A stretch of DNA of 64,000 nucleotides from Streptomyces sp. NBC_01317 (lineage in GTDB: Bacteria; Actinomycetota; Actinomycetes; Streptomycetales; Streptomycetaceae): assembly GCF_035961655.1 (NCBI RefSeq), contig NZ_CP108393.1, forward strand, positions 1,116,001-1,180,000. Reading direction: 5' to 3'. Under the pieces are notes generated by a model. The model was not told where the DNA came from. It ran no database searches and saw only the letters and a list, made by a program, of their open reading frames with translations. The position numbers and the translations under genes are program-made. This document shows, one piece after another, positions 1 through 9,986 of the stretch (the stretch's first letter is position 1; every line of letters begins with the position of its first letter).

Positions 1-1372
1 CGGCGAAGTTGTTGCCGTTCGGTGGAGTGGGGCCGGAGAGGAAAGGCACGAGCTGATCAGGGCTGCTGACCCCCACCGGCTCCCAGGCGATGTCCCAGTC
101 GCCGGTGCTGAACAGGGTGGTGCCGATCGCGGTCGAGTCCTGCGGTTTCGCGGTGACCTTCACCCCGAGCCGCTTCCACACGGAGACCGCGAGTTCGGCG
201 GCGGCCGACCCGGCGGAGCCCGCTGCGGTGTCGTAGACGAAGGTGAGTGACAGGCTTTTTCCGTCCTTCGACCGGACGCCGCCGGAACCCTTCGTCCATC
301 CGGCTTGATCCAGCAACTGCCCGGCCTTGGCAAGGTCATGGGCCGGGAGTGCGTCCCGGACCGAGTGCCCGGGACAGGCGACCGGCGGGCTCGCCGCGAG
401 CGTCGTCGCCGGTGCGCCGGTTCCCGCGGTGAGGACCTTCTGGAGTTGGGCCAGATCCAGCGCCTGGGTCAACGCGAGCCGGACCGACCGGTCGGCGGCT
501 TCGTGGCCCTTGGACTGGTTGAACCACATTTCGCCGATGAGGTTCGTCCGGTCGCTGGAGAACAGATGGGCCGCGCTCAGTCGTTGGGCGTCCGCGCCGT
601 AGATCGTCGCCGCGTTCAGCCCTCCGGACAGCAGCAGGTTCGCGGCGGTGGTCACGTTCGGGATGATCTTGAAGACGACCTTGGCCGGTAGCCCCCGGGT
701 CGCGGTGCCGGCGCCGCCGGGACCCCAGGTGTAGCCGCTGCGTTTGGTGTAGGCGTACTGATCGCCGGGCGAGGCTTGGCTGAGCTGGTACGGCCCTGTG
801 CCCTCGGTTCGGTGAGCGAGCGTGGCGCGGTCTTTCATGCCCGCCGCGCAGACCATCGGGAGGTTGGCCAGTCCGTTGAGCAGGAACGGCGAAGCGGTGG
901 GCGTGGTCAAGGTGACCGTTGCCGCGCCGGCGTCGGCCGTGGCGTGCGAACCGGTGGGCAAGTAGAGCCCGAGGAACGGGCTCTTGGACTTCGGGTCGGC
1001 GACGTAGTTGATGTTCGACGCGGCGTCGGCGGCGGTGAAGGCGGAGCCGTCGGAGCAGGTGATCGCCTTGTGCAGGGTCAGCACTGCCTGGTTCCCGGTC
1101 ACTTTCCAGCTGCGCGCGAGGCCGGAGACGATCGTACCGGTGGTGGTCTCGTTGACCAGAGGGTCGTAGGCGAACGGGCTGATCTCAGTCACGTTGCCGG
1201 TGAGTGATCCCTGCGGGTCGAGGTTGCCGGGATCGGCTGCCAACGCCGCGGTGAATGTTGCGCCGTCGACCGGCTTCGCGCTTGAGGAGGAACGGTTCTT
1301 GGTGCTGCTGCTGCATCCCGTCAGGACGAGTGCGCCGATACACACGCCGGCGACCGCTGCAATCAGTTTCAT
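1..1372 (-). CDS. ABC transporter substrate-binding lipoprotein, peptide/family 5 (3' end outside window)
   Basis: Solute-binding protein expected to deliver oligopeptides or related compounds to an ABC importer. The N-terminus (MKLIAAVAGVCIGALVLTGC) is a lipoprotein signal with lipobox LTGC; mature residues then read as SBP_bac_5, with an LDPQGSL-type segment near residue 55 and a late WDIAWEP-like block. About 457 codons are visible and the C-terminus is cut by the window edge. The ATG overlaps the stop of the upstream oxidoreductase (ATGA at 1369-1372), so translation is probably coupled. Permease and ATPase genes are not in view and should lie further left. The substrate is inferred from neighbouring D-amino-acid enzymes. 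Confidence 0.85.
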   Translation of the reverse strand, partial: MKLIAAVAGVCIGALVLTGCSSSTKNRSSSSAKPVDGATFTAALAADPGNLDPQGSLTGNVTEISPFAYDPLVNETTTGTIVSGLARSWKVTGNQAVLTLHKAITCSDGSAFTAADAASNINYVADPKSKSPFLGLYLPTGSHATADAGAATVTLTTPTASPFLLNGLANLPMVCAAGMKDRATLAHRTEGTGPYQLSQASPGDQYAYTKRSGYTWGPGGAGTATRGLPAKVVFKIIPNVTTAANLLLSGGLNAATIYGADAQRLSAAHLFSSDRTNLIGEMWFNQSKGHEAADRSVRLALTQALDLAQLQKVLTAGTGAPATTLAASPPVACPGHSVRDALPAHDLAKAGQLLDQAGWTKGSGGVRSKDGKSLSLTFVYDTAAGSAGSAAAELAVSVWKRLGVKVTAKPQDSTAIGTTLFSTGDWDIAWEPVGVSSPDQLVPFLSGPTPPNGNNFA

Positions 1373-4300
1373 GCCGCTCTCCCGTTCGTTGATTGCGTGA
1401 GGTGGAGGCGTGTCGCCGCCAGTTGCTGGTGGTACGTGTCGATGCTGCGCAGCTTGATCGATTCGTAGCCGCGGATGCCGTCGGGCAGGTTCGCGAGCTG
1501 GACGACGAGGTCAGCGTTGCCCGGTCCAAGATGGGTCAGGGCCGCCTCGATGACGTCGCGGTACTCGGTGACGAGTCCGCGCTCGACCCGTCTGACCTCG
1601 GTGTGGCCGAAGGGGTCCAGCCACTTTCCGCGCAGCCGGCGCAAGGTGACGAGGGCGCGGAAAGCGGGGGTGAACCAGGCGCCGAGGCTGAGCTTGTGAC
1701 GCAGACCGAGCGCCCGCAGCAGCGGCGGGTGCAGCCGGTAGGCGACGGCGATGTCCGGGCCGAACTGGGCCGCGAGTGCCTCACGGACATCCGGCGCGAG
1801 ACTGAGCCGGGCGATCTCGTATTCGTCCTTGTAGGCCATCAGCTTGTGCAGATGTCGGGCGACTGCCTCGGCGACAAGGGTGGATCCCGGTGTGTGCTCG
1901 GCCTCGGCTCGTCGGACCCGCTCGACGAACTCCGCGTAGGTCCGGGCGTAGCCGGGGCTCTGGTACGCGACCAGATCCGGAACTCGGACAGTGATCAGCC
2001 GCGACAGCTCGCTTGCCGGCGGCGCGGCGACGAGCCGCACCAGCGTTTGTGCCGAGGGCGTGAGCGGCGGCGCGGCGAGGGTGTCGGTGGGGAGCAGTCC
2101 GGCTGCGACCCCGAAGGCGCGGGGGTCGCTGATGAGCTGGCGCCCGCGCCGGAACGCCTGGATGTTTGTCTCGACCTGGGCGTCGTTGAGTTCGATGGCC
2201 TGCTCGATCGCCTCGGCCGGGATCGGGAGGAGCCCGGACTGGTAGGCCGCGCCCACCAGCAGCAGATTGGCGAACTGGTCGTGCCCGAACAGGGCAACGG
2301 AGACGGCACGGGCGTCGAAGAAGACGTTCCTCGTGGCGTCGGTGCGCGCGCTGATGAGGTCGGTGAGCCCGGGGACCTCGGGGAAGGTCGCGGTGACGTC
2401 GGCGACCATCGTGCCGGTCGGAACCTTCGCGGTGGCCACGACGGCGACGGTCCGGTCGGGGTCGGTCGCACTCAGATGCGCGGGGTCTGCGGCGACGAGC
2501 AGGTCGGCGCCCAGATAAAGGTCGACCTCGCCGACGGCGGCCTTGTTCGCACCTTGCGGCTCGGCGCGGCTGACCTTGATGTCGGACACGACCGCGCCGC
2601 CTTTCTGGGCCAGCCCGGTCTGGTCGAGTGACTGGACGTGCAGGCCGGCTGCCGTGGCTGCGGCGCTCAGGATCTGGGAGGCGGTGACCACGCCGGAGCC
2701 TCCGATGCCCAGAATCCGGGTGGTGTGCTGCCCCTTCGCGGGCAGTGGTGATCCCGGCGGGGCCGGCAGCGACGCCTGATCCACCCCGGACTCCGCCCGG
2801 GTATCTCGCCGGGCGGACGGCGTGGTGGTCGTAGTGGTGGCGCGTCGGGCCGATCGGGCCGGGCGTGGGGTGATGGTCATGAACGACGGACAGTCGCCCT
2901 TGAGACAGGAGAAGTCCTTGTTGCAGGAGGACTGGTCGATCCGGGTCTTGCGGCCGAACTGGGTGTCCACCGGCTGGACCGACAGGCAGTTGGACTGGAC
3001 CCCACAGTCGCCGCAGCCCTCGCAGATCCGTTCGTTGATCAAGACCCGTTGCGCCGGGTCCGGGGCGAGGCCCCGCTTGCGTTTGCGGCGGAGCTCGGTC
3101 GCGCACTCCTGGTCGTGGATGAGCATGGTGACGCCGCCGATCGCGGCAAGCGTCTCCTGCGCCTGCACCAGCCGGTCGCGGTGCCACACCTCGACGCCGC
3201 GCGGCAGCGCCCGGCGCTGCCGGCTCAGGCGACGGTAGGAACGGGGGTTGTCGGTGGTGATGATGATCTTCTTGACGCCCTCGGCGGTCATGGAGTGCGC
3301 GATCTCGGCGACGCTCATCTGTCCTTGGGCTTGCTGACCGCCGGTCATGGCGACGGCGGAGTTGTACAGCAGCTTGTAGGTGATGTGCGCGCCGGCGGCG
3401 ACGGCGGCGCGTACGGCGAGGCTGCCGGAGTGGTGGAAGGTGCCGTCGCCGATGTTCTGCAGCAGGTGGGTGCGGTCGAGGAACGGTGCCATGCCCAGCC
3501 ATTGGGCGCCTTCGCCGCCCATCTGGGTCAGGCCGGTAATCTCCCCGACGAGGCCGGGGTCCATGAGCAGTGCCAGCCCGTGGCAGCCGATGCCGGCGCC
3601 GACCAGGGACCCGGCCGGCGTCTTGGTGGAGCTGTTGTGCGGGCATCCTGAGCAGAAATAGGGGGTACGGACGGCCAACGGCAGCAAGGTCCGGGGCGTG
3701 CGCGGACGGTTGCCGTCGCGCCACGCGGCGACGCTGGGCGCGTCGAGGTGGGCGAGGATGCGGTCGGCGAGCGCGGCAGCGATCGACTCGGGGCCGAGTT
3801 CGCCGTGGGCCGGCAGCAGCGCACTGCCGTCGGGCGCCTGTTTACCGGTTACCCGCGGGGGGTCGGGCTGGTTGTAGAGCAGCTCTTTGACCGCGGTCTC
3901 AAGGAAGGGCCGCTTCTCCTCAACGACAATGATCTCGGTCAGCCCGGAGGCGAACCGCGCGACGATGTCGGGTTCGAGCGGCCAGATCATGCCCAGGTGC
4001 AGAAGGCGGATACCGCGCCGGGAAAGCTCGTCGGCGTCCAGGCCGAGCATGCGCAGGCTTTGGCGGAGGTCGGCGTAGGACTTGCCGGCCGCGATGATCC
4101 CGATCCGGGCGTCGCCGGTAGCACCGGTGACGGTGTTGAGGGCATTGAGCCGGGCGTAGCGGCAGGCGAGTTCGAGGCGGGGCCCGTTGCGGCTGCGTTC
4201 GAGTTCCAGCAGGGCGGGTCCGGCCAGTTTCGCGGTGACGGTGTGGGTGAAGGGCACGCCGTCGATCTCGAAACCCGGGGCTGTGCGGGTCAGCCGGTCC

Positions 4301-5025
4301 GGGTCGACCTGAACGGCGCCGGCGCCGTCGGCGACGTTGGTGACAATCTTCAACGCCGCCCACAGGCCGCTGGCGCGGGACAGCGCGACGGCGTGCAGGC
4401 CGAAGTCGAGGACCTCCTGCGGGCCGGTCGGGTACAGGGTGGGGATGCCCAGGTCTGCGAGCAGCATCTCGGACGCCCCGGGCACGGTCGAGGACTTGGC
4501 GGTCGGGTCGTCGCCGACGAGGGCCACCGCGCCGCCGGCGCGGTGGGTGCCGCACAGGTTGGCGTGCCGCAGCGCATCGGCGGCACGGTCCGCGCCGGGT
4601 GACTTGCCGTACCAGAACCCGGTCACGCCCTCGACTCGCTTGTCGCCGCGGGTCGAGGCGAGCTGGGTGCCCTCGACGGCGGTCGCGGCCAGCTCTTCGT
4701 TGACAGCCGGGCGGAAGACGATGTCGTGCTCGTCGAGCAGTCCGGCGTGTTTGCCGAGTTCGAGGTCGTAGCCGCCGAGCGGGGAACCCTCGTAGCCGGA
4801 GATGTAGAGCGCGCCGCGGTGATCCGCGCGCGTGTCGGCGCGGCGTACGTCCAGCGCCAGCCGAGTCAGGGCCTGCACACCGCTGAGGTGGACGGTGCCC
4901 GATTCGGCGAGGTACCGGTCCGCGAGGGAGCGCTGGTCGGCTGAGCCGCTACGCGTTGACCGGGAAGGGCGGCGGGGCTGCGCGGCGGGCGCCGCCGCGG
5001 GGGAAGGTGGCTCGTGACCGGTCAT
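1369..5025 (-). CDS. Indolepyruvate ferredoxin oxidoreductase family protein (fused alpha-gamma, DUF6537 C-terminus)
   Basis: Oxidatively decarboxylates aryl or branched 2-oxoacids to acyl-CoA, passing electrons to ferredoxin. About 1218 residues. Order: pyruvate-ferredoxin-oxidoreductase-like N-terminal domain; TPP-binding domain with CSGCPHNSST and GIGCHG; a cysteine cluster (CEGCGDC ... SCLKGDCPSF) typical of the iron-sulfur segment; a gamma domain beginning RILGIGGSGVVTA; and a C-terminal DUF6537-like domain. This fused architecture is typical of the aerobic actinobacterial and proteobacterial family. The start at 5025 is chosen because its ATG overlaps the upstream stop (ATGA); an upstream extension would be arginine-rich and unlike the family. 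It is third in the operon with two serine hydrolases and a peptide-binding protein. Confidence 0.92.
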   Translation of the reverse strand: MTGHEPPSPAAAPAAQPRRPSRSTRSGSADQRSLADRYLAESGTVHLSGVQALTRLALDVRRADTRADHRGALYISGYEGSPLGGYDLELGKHAGLLDEHDIVFRPAVNEELAATAVEGTQLASTRGDKRVEGVTGFWYGKSPGADRAADALRHANLCGTHRAGGAVALVGDDPTAKSSTVPGASEMLLADLGIPTLYPTGPQEVLDFGLHAVALSRASGLWAALKIVTNVADGAGAVQVDPDRLTRTAPGFEIDGVPFTHTVTAKLAGPALLELERSRNGPRLELACRYARLNALNTVTGATGDARIGIIAAGKSYADLRQSLRMLGLDADELSRRGIRLLHLGMIWPLEPDIVARFASGLTEIIVVEEKRPFLETAVKELLYNQPDPPRVTGKQAPDGSALLPAHGELGPESIAAALADRILAHLDAPSVAAWRDGNRPRTPRTLLPLAVRTPYFCSGCPHNSSTKTPAGSLVGAGIGCHGLALLMDPGLVGEITGLTQMGGEGAQWLGMAPFLDRTHLLQNIGDGTFHHSGSLAVRAAVAAGAHITYKLLYNSAVAMTGGQQAQGQMSVAEIAHSMTAEGVKKIIITTDNPRSYRRLSRQRRALPRGVEVWHRDRLVQAQETLAAIGGVTMLIHDQECATELRRKRKRGLAPDPAQRVLINERICEGCGDCGVQSNCLSVQPVDTQFGRKTRIDQSSCNKDFSCLKGDCPSFMTITPRPARSARRATTTTTTPSARRDTRAESGVDQASLPAPPGSPLPAKGQHTTRILGIGGSGVVTASQILSAAATAAGLHVQSLDQTGLAQKGGAVVSDIKVSRAEPQGANKAAVGEVDLYLGADLLVAADPAHLSATDPDRTVAVVATAKVPTGTMVADVTATFPEVPGLTDLISARTDATRNVFFDARAVSVALFGHDQFANLLLVGAAYQSGLLPIPAEAIEQAIELNDAQVETNIQAFRRGRQLISDPRAFGVAAGLLPTDTLAAPPLTPSAQTLVRLVAAPPASELSRLITVRVPDLVAYQSPGYARTYAEFVERVRRAEAEHTPGSTLVAEAVARHLHKLMAYKDEYEIARLSLAPDVREALAAQFGPDIAVAYRLHPPLLRALGLRHKLSLGAWFTPAFRALVTLRRLRGKWLDPFGHTEVRRVERGLVTEYRDVIEAALTHLGPGNADLVVQLANLPDGIRGYESIKLRSIDTYHQQLAATRLHLTQSTNGRAA

Positions 5026-6383
5026 GACGGCGGGCCTGCCGCGCGTCGGGCAGCCTGGTCGCCGACCCGCAGGTAGTCGGTTCCGTCGGCCAGCCGGTAG
5101 TACACGACCGGCAGCCATCCCGGTCGGCCCGGGACCCGGGTGAGGTACGACTCCGGGGCGAACGGGACGAGGGGGGCCTCGAGCCGGTCGGTGCCCAGTG
5201 ACGTGGCCAGGACACCGCTCGGCCGTGCGATCAGAACCAGCTCGCCGCCACGATCGTGTACGTCAAAGCTCATCAGCGCGCGATCGTAGGTGCCGACGAT
5301 GTCGGCAGATCCTTGAGGTATCGGCTGCGTCGGCGGTTGCAGCGGCGCCGGCATGGTGACACCCGCGTGTTCGGCGAGCAGTTCGCCGAATAGGTCCTCG
5401 TAGAGCTGGTGGGAGTCGTTGCCGTTGGTGAGGAGCGCGACAGCCACCGGCACCGCGCCGGGCACGACGCACAGGTACGCGGTCTGGCCCAGCGTCTGCC
5501 CGTCGTGGCCGAACACCGGTCGGCCCCAGTCGTTCAACATCCAGCCCAGGCCCACGTGCGATCCGGTCGTCCAGGGTTCGAGCAGCGATGCCTGGGGCTC
5601 TCGCATAGCCCGTGCGGCCTCGGCCGACAAGACGCGTGCCCCGGACGGGCCGACGCCGTCGGCGAGGTGCATGCGGGCGAAGGTGATCAGGTCTGTCGCA
5701 CGTGCGTGGATCAGGCCGGCTGGTCCGATCGCACGCGGCAGCCCCCACTGGTCGGTGACCTCGGCGCCGAAGTGCCCGACCGCGCTGCCCCACAGCAATG
5801 CCTGCTCAGGGAGGGTTCCTGCCCTGCTGAGGCCGAGCGGGTCGAGCAGGCGTTCGCGGAGCACCGCGTCCCAGGTGTCGCCGCGCAGGACTTCCACCAG
5901 GCGCCCCAGCACCACGAATCCGGAGTTGCTGTAGCTCTGGGTCTCGCCCAGGGGGTGGCTTGCGGGCAGGTCGGCCATCTGGGTGACGTAGCGGGCGACA
6001 GCATCGTCGCCGCGGCCGGTGTCGGCGAAGAAGTCTCCAGCGATGCCGCTGGTGTGGTTGAGCAGATGACGGGTGGTCACCCCCGTGGTGATCTGCTCGT
6101 CGCGTACACGAAAGTCGGGCAGGTAGGTGCTGACCGGAGCGTCGAGGTCCAGGCGGCCTTCGTCGACGAGTTGCATGGCCAGGGTGGCGGTCCAGACTTT
6201 GGTGATGCTGCCGATCTGGAACACACTGTCGCTGGTGACAGGTGCGCCGGTGCGCAGGTTCAGCACGCCGGTCGCGGTCAGCGTCGTGTCTTCGCCGACG
6301 GCAAGGGCGAGGCTGGCTCCGACGACGTGGTGGCGGTCGGTCAGGACGGTAAGGCGCTTGTGCAGCGCGGCGGCATCCATCAT
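5022..6383 (-). CDS. Beta-lactamase-fold serine hydrolase A
   Basis: Serine hydrolase of the class C beta-lactamase / D-aminopeptidase / DD-peptidase superfamily, 453 residues. The catalytic SxxK is S59-I-T-K62, the second motif is Y151-S-N153, and the third is seen as FGHDG. No signal peptide is obvious, so a cytoplasmic hydrolase such as a D-aminopeptidase or esterase is more likely than a periplasmic beta-lactamase. The C-terminal about 110 residues form a separate beta-rich domain as in other long family members. The start is fixed by an ATGA overlap with the upstream hydrolase gene. The substrate cannot be read from sequence; context favours D-amino-acid peptides. Confidence 0.85.
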   Translation of the reverse strand: MMDAAALHKRLTVLTDRHHVVGASLALAVGEDTTLTATGVLNLRTGAPVTSDSVFQIGSITKVWTATLAMQLVDEGRLDLDAPVSTYLPDFRVRDEQITTGVTTRHLLNHTSGIAGDFFADTGRGDDAVARYVTQMADLPASHPLGETQSYSNSGFVVLGRLVEVLRGDTWDAVLRERLLDPLGLSRAGTLPEQALLWGSAVGHFGAEVTDQWGLPRAIGPAGLIHARATDLITFARMHLADGVGPSGARVLSAEAARAMREPQASLLEPWTTGSHVGLGWMLNDWGRPVFGHDGQTLGQTAYLCVVPGAVPVAVALLTNGNDSHQLYEDLFGELLAEHAGVTMPAPLQPPTQPIPQGSADIVGTYDRALMSFDVHDRGGELVLIARPSGVLATSLGTDRLEAPLVPFAPESYLTRVPGRPGWLPVVYYRLADGTDYLRVGDQAARRAAGPPS

Positions 6384-8071
6384 GACGCCGGGACGAAGAT
6401 GCCGACCTGGTCGACGACGATGCGGGCCACGGCCTCGTCCGGGCCCAGCTCGGCGGTGATATCGATGCCCGGCAGGGTCGGACAGCGGAAGGAGGTGCCG
6501 CCGCTGGGGGTCAGGACCAGATCTCCGAGGATGCTGGAGGTGGCGGCAAGCTCGTCGCCGCGGCGATGGATGACCAGTGTGGTGGGGCCCATCTCGTACG
6601 TGCCCGCCATCGCCTCCAGCAGTGTCACCGCTACCGGCCCGGGGCGGCGGACGAAGACGGCCGGGGCGACCGCCGGTTCGAGCGTGGCGGCCAGGCCGGT
6701 GATCTCGCCGTTCGTGTCCTGGGTGAAGACCAGCGGGCAGAGGCTCTCGTCCGCGACGAACTCCAGGTCCCACGCGTCGTGGCCTCGATGGATGAGCCGG
6801 ATCCGATCTGCGGGCACGTCATGGAAGTCGGGAACGAGCCGGTCGCCCTCGACGCGCACAGTCAGCTCACCGTAGGCCGGGTGGAGGTAGGTGCCGGCGA
6901 ACTCGGCAAGGGCACGGGTGACGGGCGCGCCGGACGCGCGCGCCTCGCGATGGGCGCGGGCATCGTCGTGACCGGCGCTGAGCGCGGTCTGAAGCTGATG
7001 GATTCGTTCGCCCCAGCCCACGTCGGTGTCGCCGTGGAGCTGATCGATGATCGCGTACATCAGCGGCAGCCGGAGGTAACTGCTGTCCATATTGGTCAGG
7101 ACAGCGATGCCGATCCCGGACCCGGGAACGAGACAGACATCGGAGGAAAAGCCGACGATGTTGCCGCCGTGATGGACGATCCGGCGACCGCGGTAGCTCT
7201 CCACCTGACAGCCCAGGCCATATCCGACGGAGGTGATCTCGTCGAACATCTCGATACTGATGCCGCCGAGCATGGCCGGTCGATGCAATTGGTCCACGGC
7301 CGCGGCGGTCAGCACATCGGGGCGCTGGCCCAGGCGGGCCAGGAGCCACTGGGCCAGGTCGGCGACGGTGGACACCAGACCGCCCGCCGGGCCGGCCTTC
7401 TCCGCGGTCGCCTGCGCGGGTAGCGCCTGTCGGACGAAGCCTTCTTCGGCGGCCTTGTAGGGGTGGGCGAGCTGCCTGATGCCCGGATCCTGCACCGAGA
7501 AGACCGTGCTGCTCATCTCCAACGGTGCCAACAAGCGAGCGGTGACTGTGTCCCGCCACGAGGTGCCGGTCACAGCTTCGACGAGATGCCCAGCGGCTAT
7601 GTAGCCCAGGTTGTTGTAGTCCCATTCGGTCCGCAACGGCCGCGACAACGGCAAATGCCGTAGCCGGCGAGTGATCTCCTCCAGCGACATCGGATTGTCG
7701 CCGAACCAGACCAGGTCGTGGCGGGGCAGACCGGTACGGTGGCTCAGCAGGTCCCGCGGCGTGACCAGTTCCGTAGCGTGCCGATGGTGCATCTCGAACC
7801 AGGGCAGCACCTCGCGGACCGGGCCGTCGAGGTCGAGCAGCCCCTCGTCGGCGAGCAGGCAGACGGTGGCCGCGGTGAACGCCTTGGTGTCGGAGGCCAG
7901 CGGGAAGTGTGTGTCGGCGGTGACCGGTTCACCGGTGTCGAGGTCGGCGTGGCCGAATCCTTCGCACAACGTCACGGTGTTGTCCTGGACCACCGCGACG
8001 GCCACGCCCGGGACGGCGAATCGGTCCTGCTCGGCGACGATGAGCGCACGAATCGTGTCGATATCGCCCAT
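6380..8071 (-). CDS. Beta-lactamase-fold serine hydrolase B
   Basis: Paralogue-like partner of hydrolase A, 563 residues, first gene of the operon. SxxK is S60-D-T-K63, the YxN motif is Y152-N-N154, and the HxG motif is seen in VHHGGN. The catalytic domain occupies roughly residues 5-350, followed by about 200 residues of beta-rich C-terminal region (AGTYLHPAYGELTV, later MAGTYEMGPTTLVI), resembling DUF3471-like lipocalin-type tails. The chosen ATG opens directly into the family N-terminus; longer in-frame starts add unconserved sequence. Two different family members in tandem suggest successive cleavage steps or two substrate sizes. No export signal is evident. Confidence 0.83.
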   Translation of the reverse strand: MGDIDTIRALIVAEQDRFAVPGVAVAVVQDNTVTLCEGFGHADLDTGEPVTADTHFPLASDTKAFTAATVCLLADEGLLDLDGPVREVLPWFEMHHRHATELVTPRDLLSHRTGLPRHDLVWFGDNPMSLEEITRRLRHLPLSRPLRTEWDYNNLGYIAAGHLVEAVTGTSWRDTVTARLLAPLEMSSTVFSVQDPGIRQLAHPYKAAEEGFVRQALPAQATAEKAGPAGGLVSTVADLAQWLLARLGQRPDVLTAAAVDQLHRPAMLGGISIEMFDEITSVGYGLGCQVESYRGRRIVHHGGNIVGFSSDVCLVPGSGIGIAVLTNMDSSYLRLPLMYAIIDQLHGDTDVGWGERIHQLQTALSAGHDDARAHREARASGAPVTRALAEFAGTYLHPAYGELTVRVEGDRLVPDFHDVPADRIRLIHRGHDAWDLEFVADESLCPLVFTQDTNGEITGLAATLEPAVAPAVFVRRPGPVAVTLLEAMAGTYEMGPTTLVIHRRGDELAATSSILGDLVLTPSGGTSFRCPTLPGIDITAELGPDEAVARIVVDQVGIFVPAS

Positions 8072-8178
8072 CAGCGTGCCGTACCGGGGCGCCGGCAGCC
8101 GAGGTGGCAGCGGGTAACGTAGTCGGTCATGCGGACACGCTAGAGCCACCTTCACACCGCCGTCTTAGTGCCGAAGCG

Positions 8179-8199
8179 CAAACTCAGTACTGAAGTTTG
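8179..8199. promoter_or_regulatory. Near-perfect palindrome in the hydrolase/PucR divergent intergenic region
   Basis: CAAACT-CAGTACTG-A-AGTTTG is a 21-bp inverted repeat with one unpaired base at its centre. It lies between the divergent starts at 8071 and 8266, the only long symmetrical element there, and is a natural candidate operator for the adjacent PucR regulator. The assignment to PucR is inference from position. Confidence 0.5.
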
Positions 8200-8265
8200 G
8201 TGGCGAGGCACCACGCCAGGCCGTGCCGGTCGCGAGAGTGTGCCGGGAGGAAAGGAGGTGGCGTT

Positions 8266-9954
8266 GTGCCGTTGGTGCATGATCTTGTGACTCGCCTCGG
8301 CTCCGACCTGATCAGCGCGCCTGTTGCCCCCGCCGGTCTCGCCGTCGAGTTCACCTCAGTGGTGATCTACGACCCTCTGGAGGAGCCGGCCTTCCATGCC
8401 GGTGAACTCGTGCTCGCCGTCGGCGTGAGCCCGGCCTCCGCACTGGCCCTCAAGCTGACGGCGGCCCGGCCCACCGCGCTGCTCCTCCGTCATGACGGCC
8501 CGCTGGGACAGGCCCTGCTGGCCGAGGCGCTCAGCGCGGACGTGGCACTTCTCGTGGTGCCGAGCCGGTGCAGCTGGTCGAGCGTGCACGCCATCGCGAC
8601 GTCGCTGCCCGCACAGGTCCCGACCGGCCGGAGCGGATCCATGACAGGACCGGCCTCCGGCTCCGTGACCGGCTCCGAGGTGATCAGCGACCTGTTCTCA
8701 GCGGCCGGTGCGCTCGCCGACGCTCTCGGCGCGCCGATCACCGTCGAGGACAATCAATCGCGGCTGCTCGCCTACTCCGCCCTGCAGGGTGAGGTGGACG
8801 TAGCCCGGGCCGCGACGATCCTCGGTCACCAGGTTCCGGACACGTTCCGCGACCACGTACGCCGACTCGGTGTCGGCAAGCGCATGCTGACCGAAACCGA
8901 GCCCTTCTTCTTGGCTTCGTCCCTTCCGGAGATCAACTCCCGCACCGTGGTCCCGCTGCGCGCGCACGACGAAGTACTCGGCTCGATCTGGGCCGTCACC
9001 GACACCCCCCTCGATGCCCGCCGCACCGCGACTCTGGCCGAGGCGGCCCGCTCCATCGCCGTCCGGTTGGCCCACCACCGGCTCGTCACCGATCTCCAAC
9101 GTCAGCAGCAGGCCGCGACGATGACGCTGCTGCTGCGCGGGGATACAGCGGCGGTCGAGGCCGGGCGCCGGATCGGCATGCGCAGCGCCGCCTACCGGTT
9201 GGCCGCCGTCGCTGTCACCCGGCTCGACGGGTCCAGCAGCGAGGCGCTGCTGGACCGTTGCGCGAGCGCGCTCGTTCGGCAGCTCGCACTCACCCCCACC
9301 GTCAGCGCGACCGCGCGCATCCACGACGTGGTCTACGCGGTGATCCCAGGACCCGCGGATCCCGCCGAGAGCCTGCGGTCCATACGCAGCCTGCTGCTGG
9401 CGGCCCGAACGGCGGCGCGACCGGACCACCCGGAACAGATCGCGATCGGAATCAGCGCCCCGGTGTTCAGCCTGTCCGAACTGGCCGAGGCCCGGGAGGA
9501 GGCGGGCCGTGTTCTACAGGTCCTGGCCACTGCCCGCACCCGCGACGGTTGCGCCGAGGTCGGTGAGGTCGGGCTCGCGGTGAGCGTGCTCCGCCTGGTC
9601 GACCTTGAGTCCGGCCGACGCGCGGGCCGACGCAGCATCATCGACGACATCGATGACTACGACAGGGCTCATGCAGTGACCTACGGCCCCACCCTGCGGG
9701 TGTACCTGGCGTCCTTCGGTGACCCGAGCGTCGCTTCCAAGGCCCTCCACATCCACACGAACACACTGCGCTACCGACTACGCCGACTGCACGAAATCTT
9801 CGGTCTGGACCTCGCCGACGCCGACACCCGATTCGCGCTGATGGTGGACATCCGGCTCAAGACCCACCAGCCCACCGCCGCCGACGAGCCACCCCGCGCA
9901 TCTGGCCGGGGCCACGTACAGGAGGGGCCGGGCCTACGCCGGCCCGCGGAGTGA
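8266..9954 (+). CDS. PucR family transcriptional regulator
   Basis: Helix-turn-helix activator of the PucR/CdaR type, 562 residues. The C-terminus carries the family HTH (SKALHIHTNTLRYRLRRLHE, then FGLDLADADTRFAL); the N-terminal region resembles the PucR ligand domain (PucR_1) with a GGDEF-like middle. The GTG start at 8266 is preceded by a strong GGAGG at 8254-8258 with 7-nt spacing, which decides it over an upstream ATG. It is divergent from the hydrolase/oxidoreductase/peptide-binding operon, with a palindrome between them. PucR proteins typically respond to nitrogenous substrates (purines, amino acids, peptides), consistent with the block it faces. It converges on the deacylase gene, leaving only 32 bp. 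Confidence 0.88.
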   Translation: MPLVHDLVTRLGSDLISAPVAPAGLAVEFTSVVIYDPLEEPAFHAGELVLAVGVSPASALALKLTAARPTALLLRHDGPLGQALLAEALSADVALLVVPSRCSWSSVHAIATSLPAQVPTGRSGSMTGPASGSVTGSEVISDLFSAAGALADALGAPITVEDNQSRLLAYSALQGEVDVARAATILGHQVPDTFRDHVRRLGVGKRMLTETEPFFLASSLPEINSRTVVPLRAHDEVLGSIWAVTDTPLDARRTATLAEAARSIAVRLAHHRLVTDLQRQQQAATMTLLLRGDTAAVEAGRRIGMRSAAYRLAAVAVTRLDGSSSEALLDRCASALVRQLALTPTVSATARIHDVVYAVIPGPADPAESLRSIRSLLLAARTAARPDHPEQIAIGISAPVFSLSELAEAREEAGRVLQVLATARTRDGCAEVGEVGLAVSVLRLVDLESGRRAGRRSIIDDIDDYDRAHAVTYGPTLRVYLASFGDPSVASKALHIHTNTLRYRLRRLHEIFGLDLADADTRFALMVDIRLKTHQPTAADEPPRASGRGHVQEGPGLRRPAE

Positions 9955-9986
9955 CCCGGATGGACGGAACCACCCGGACAGGCGGG

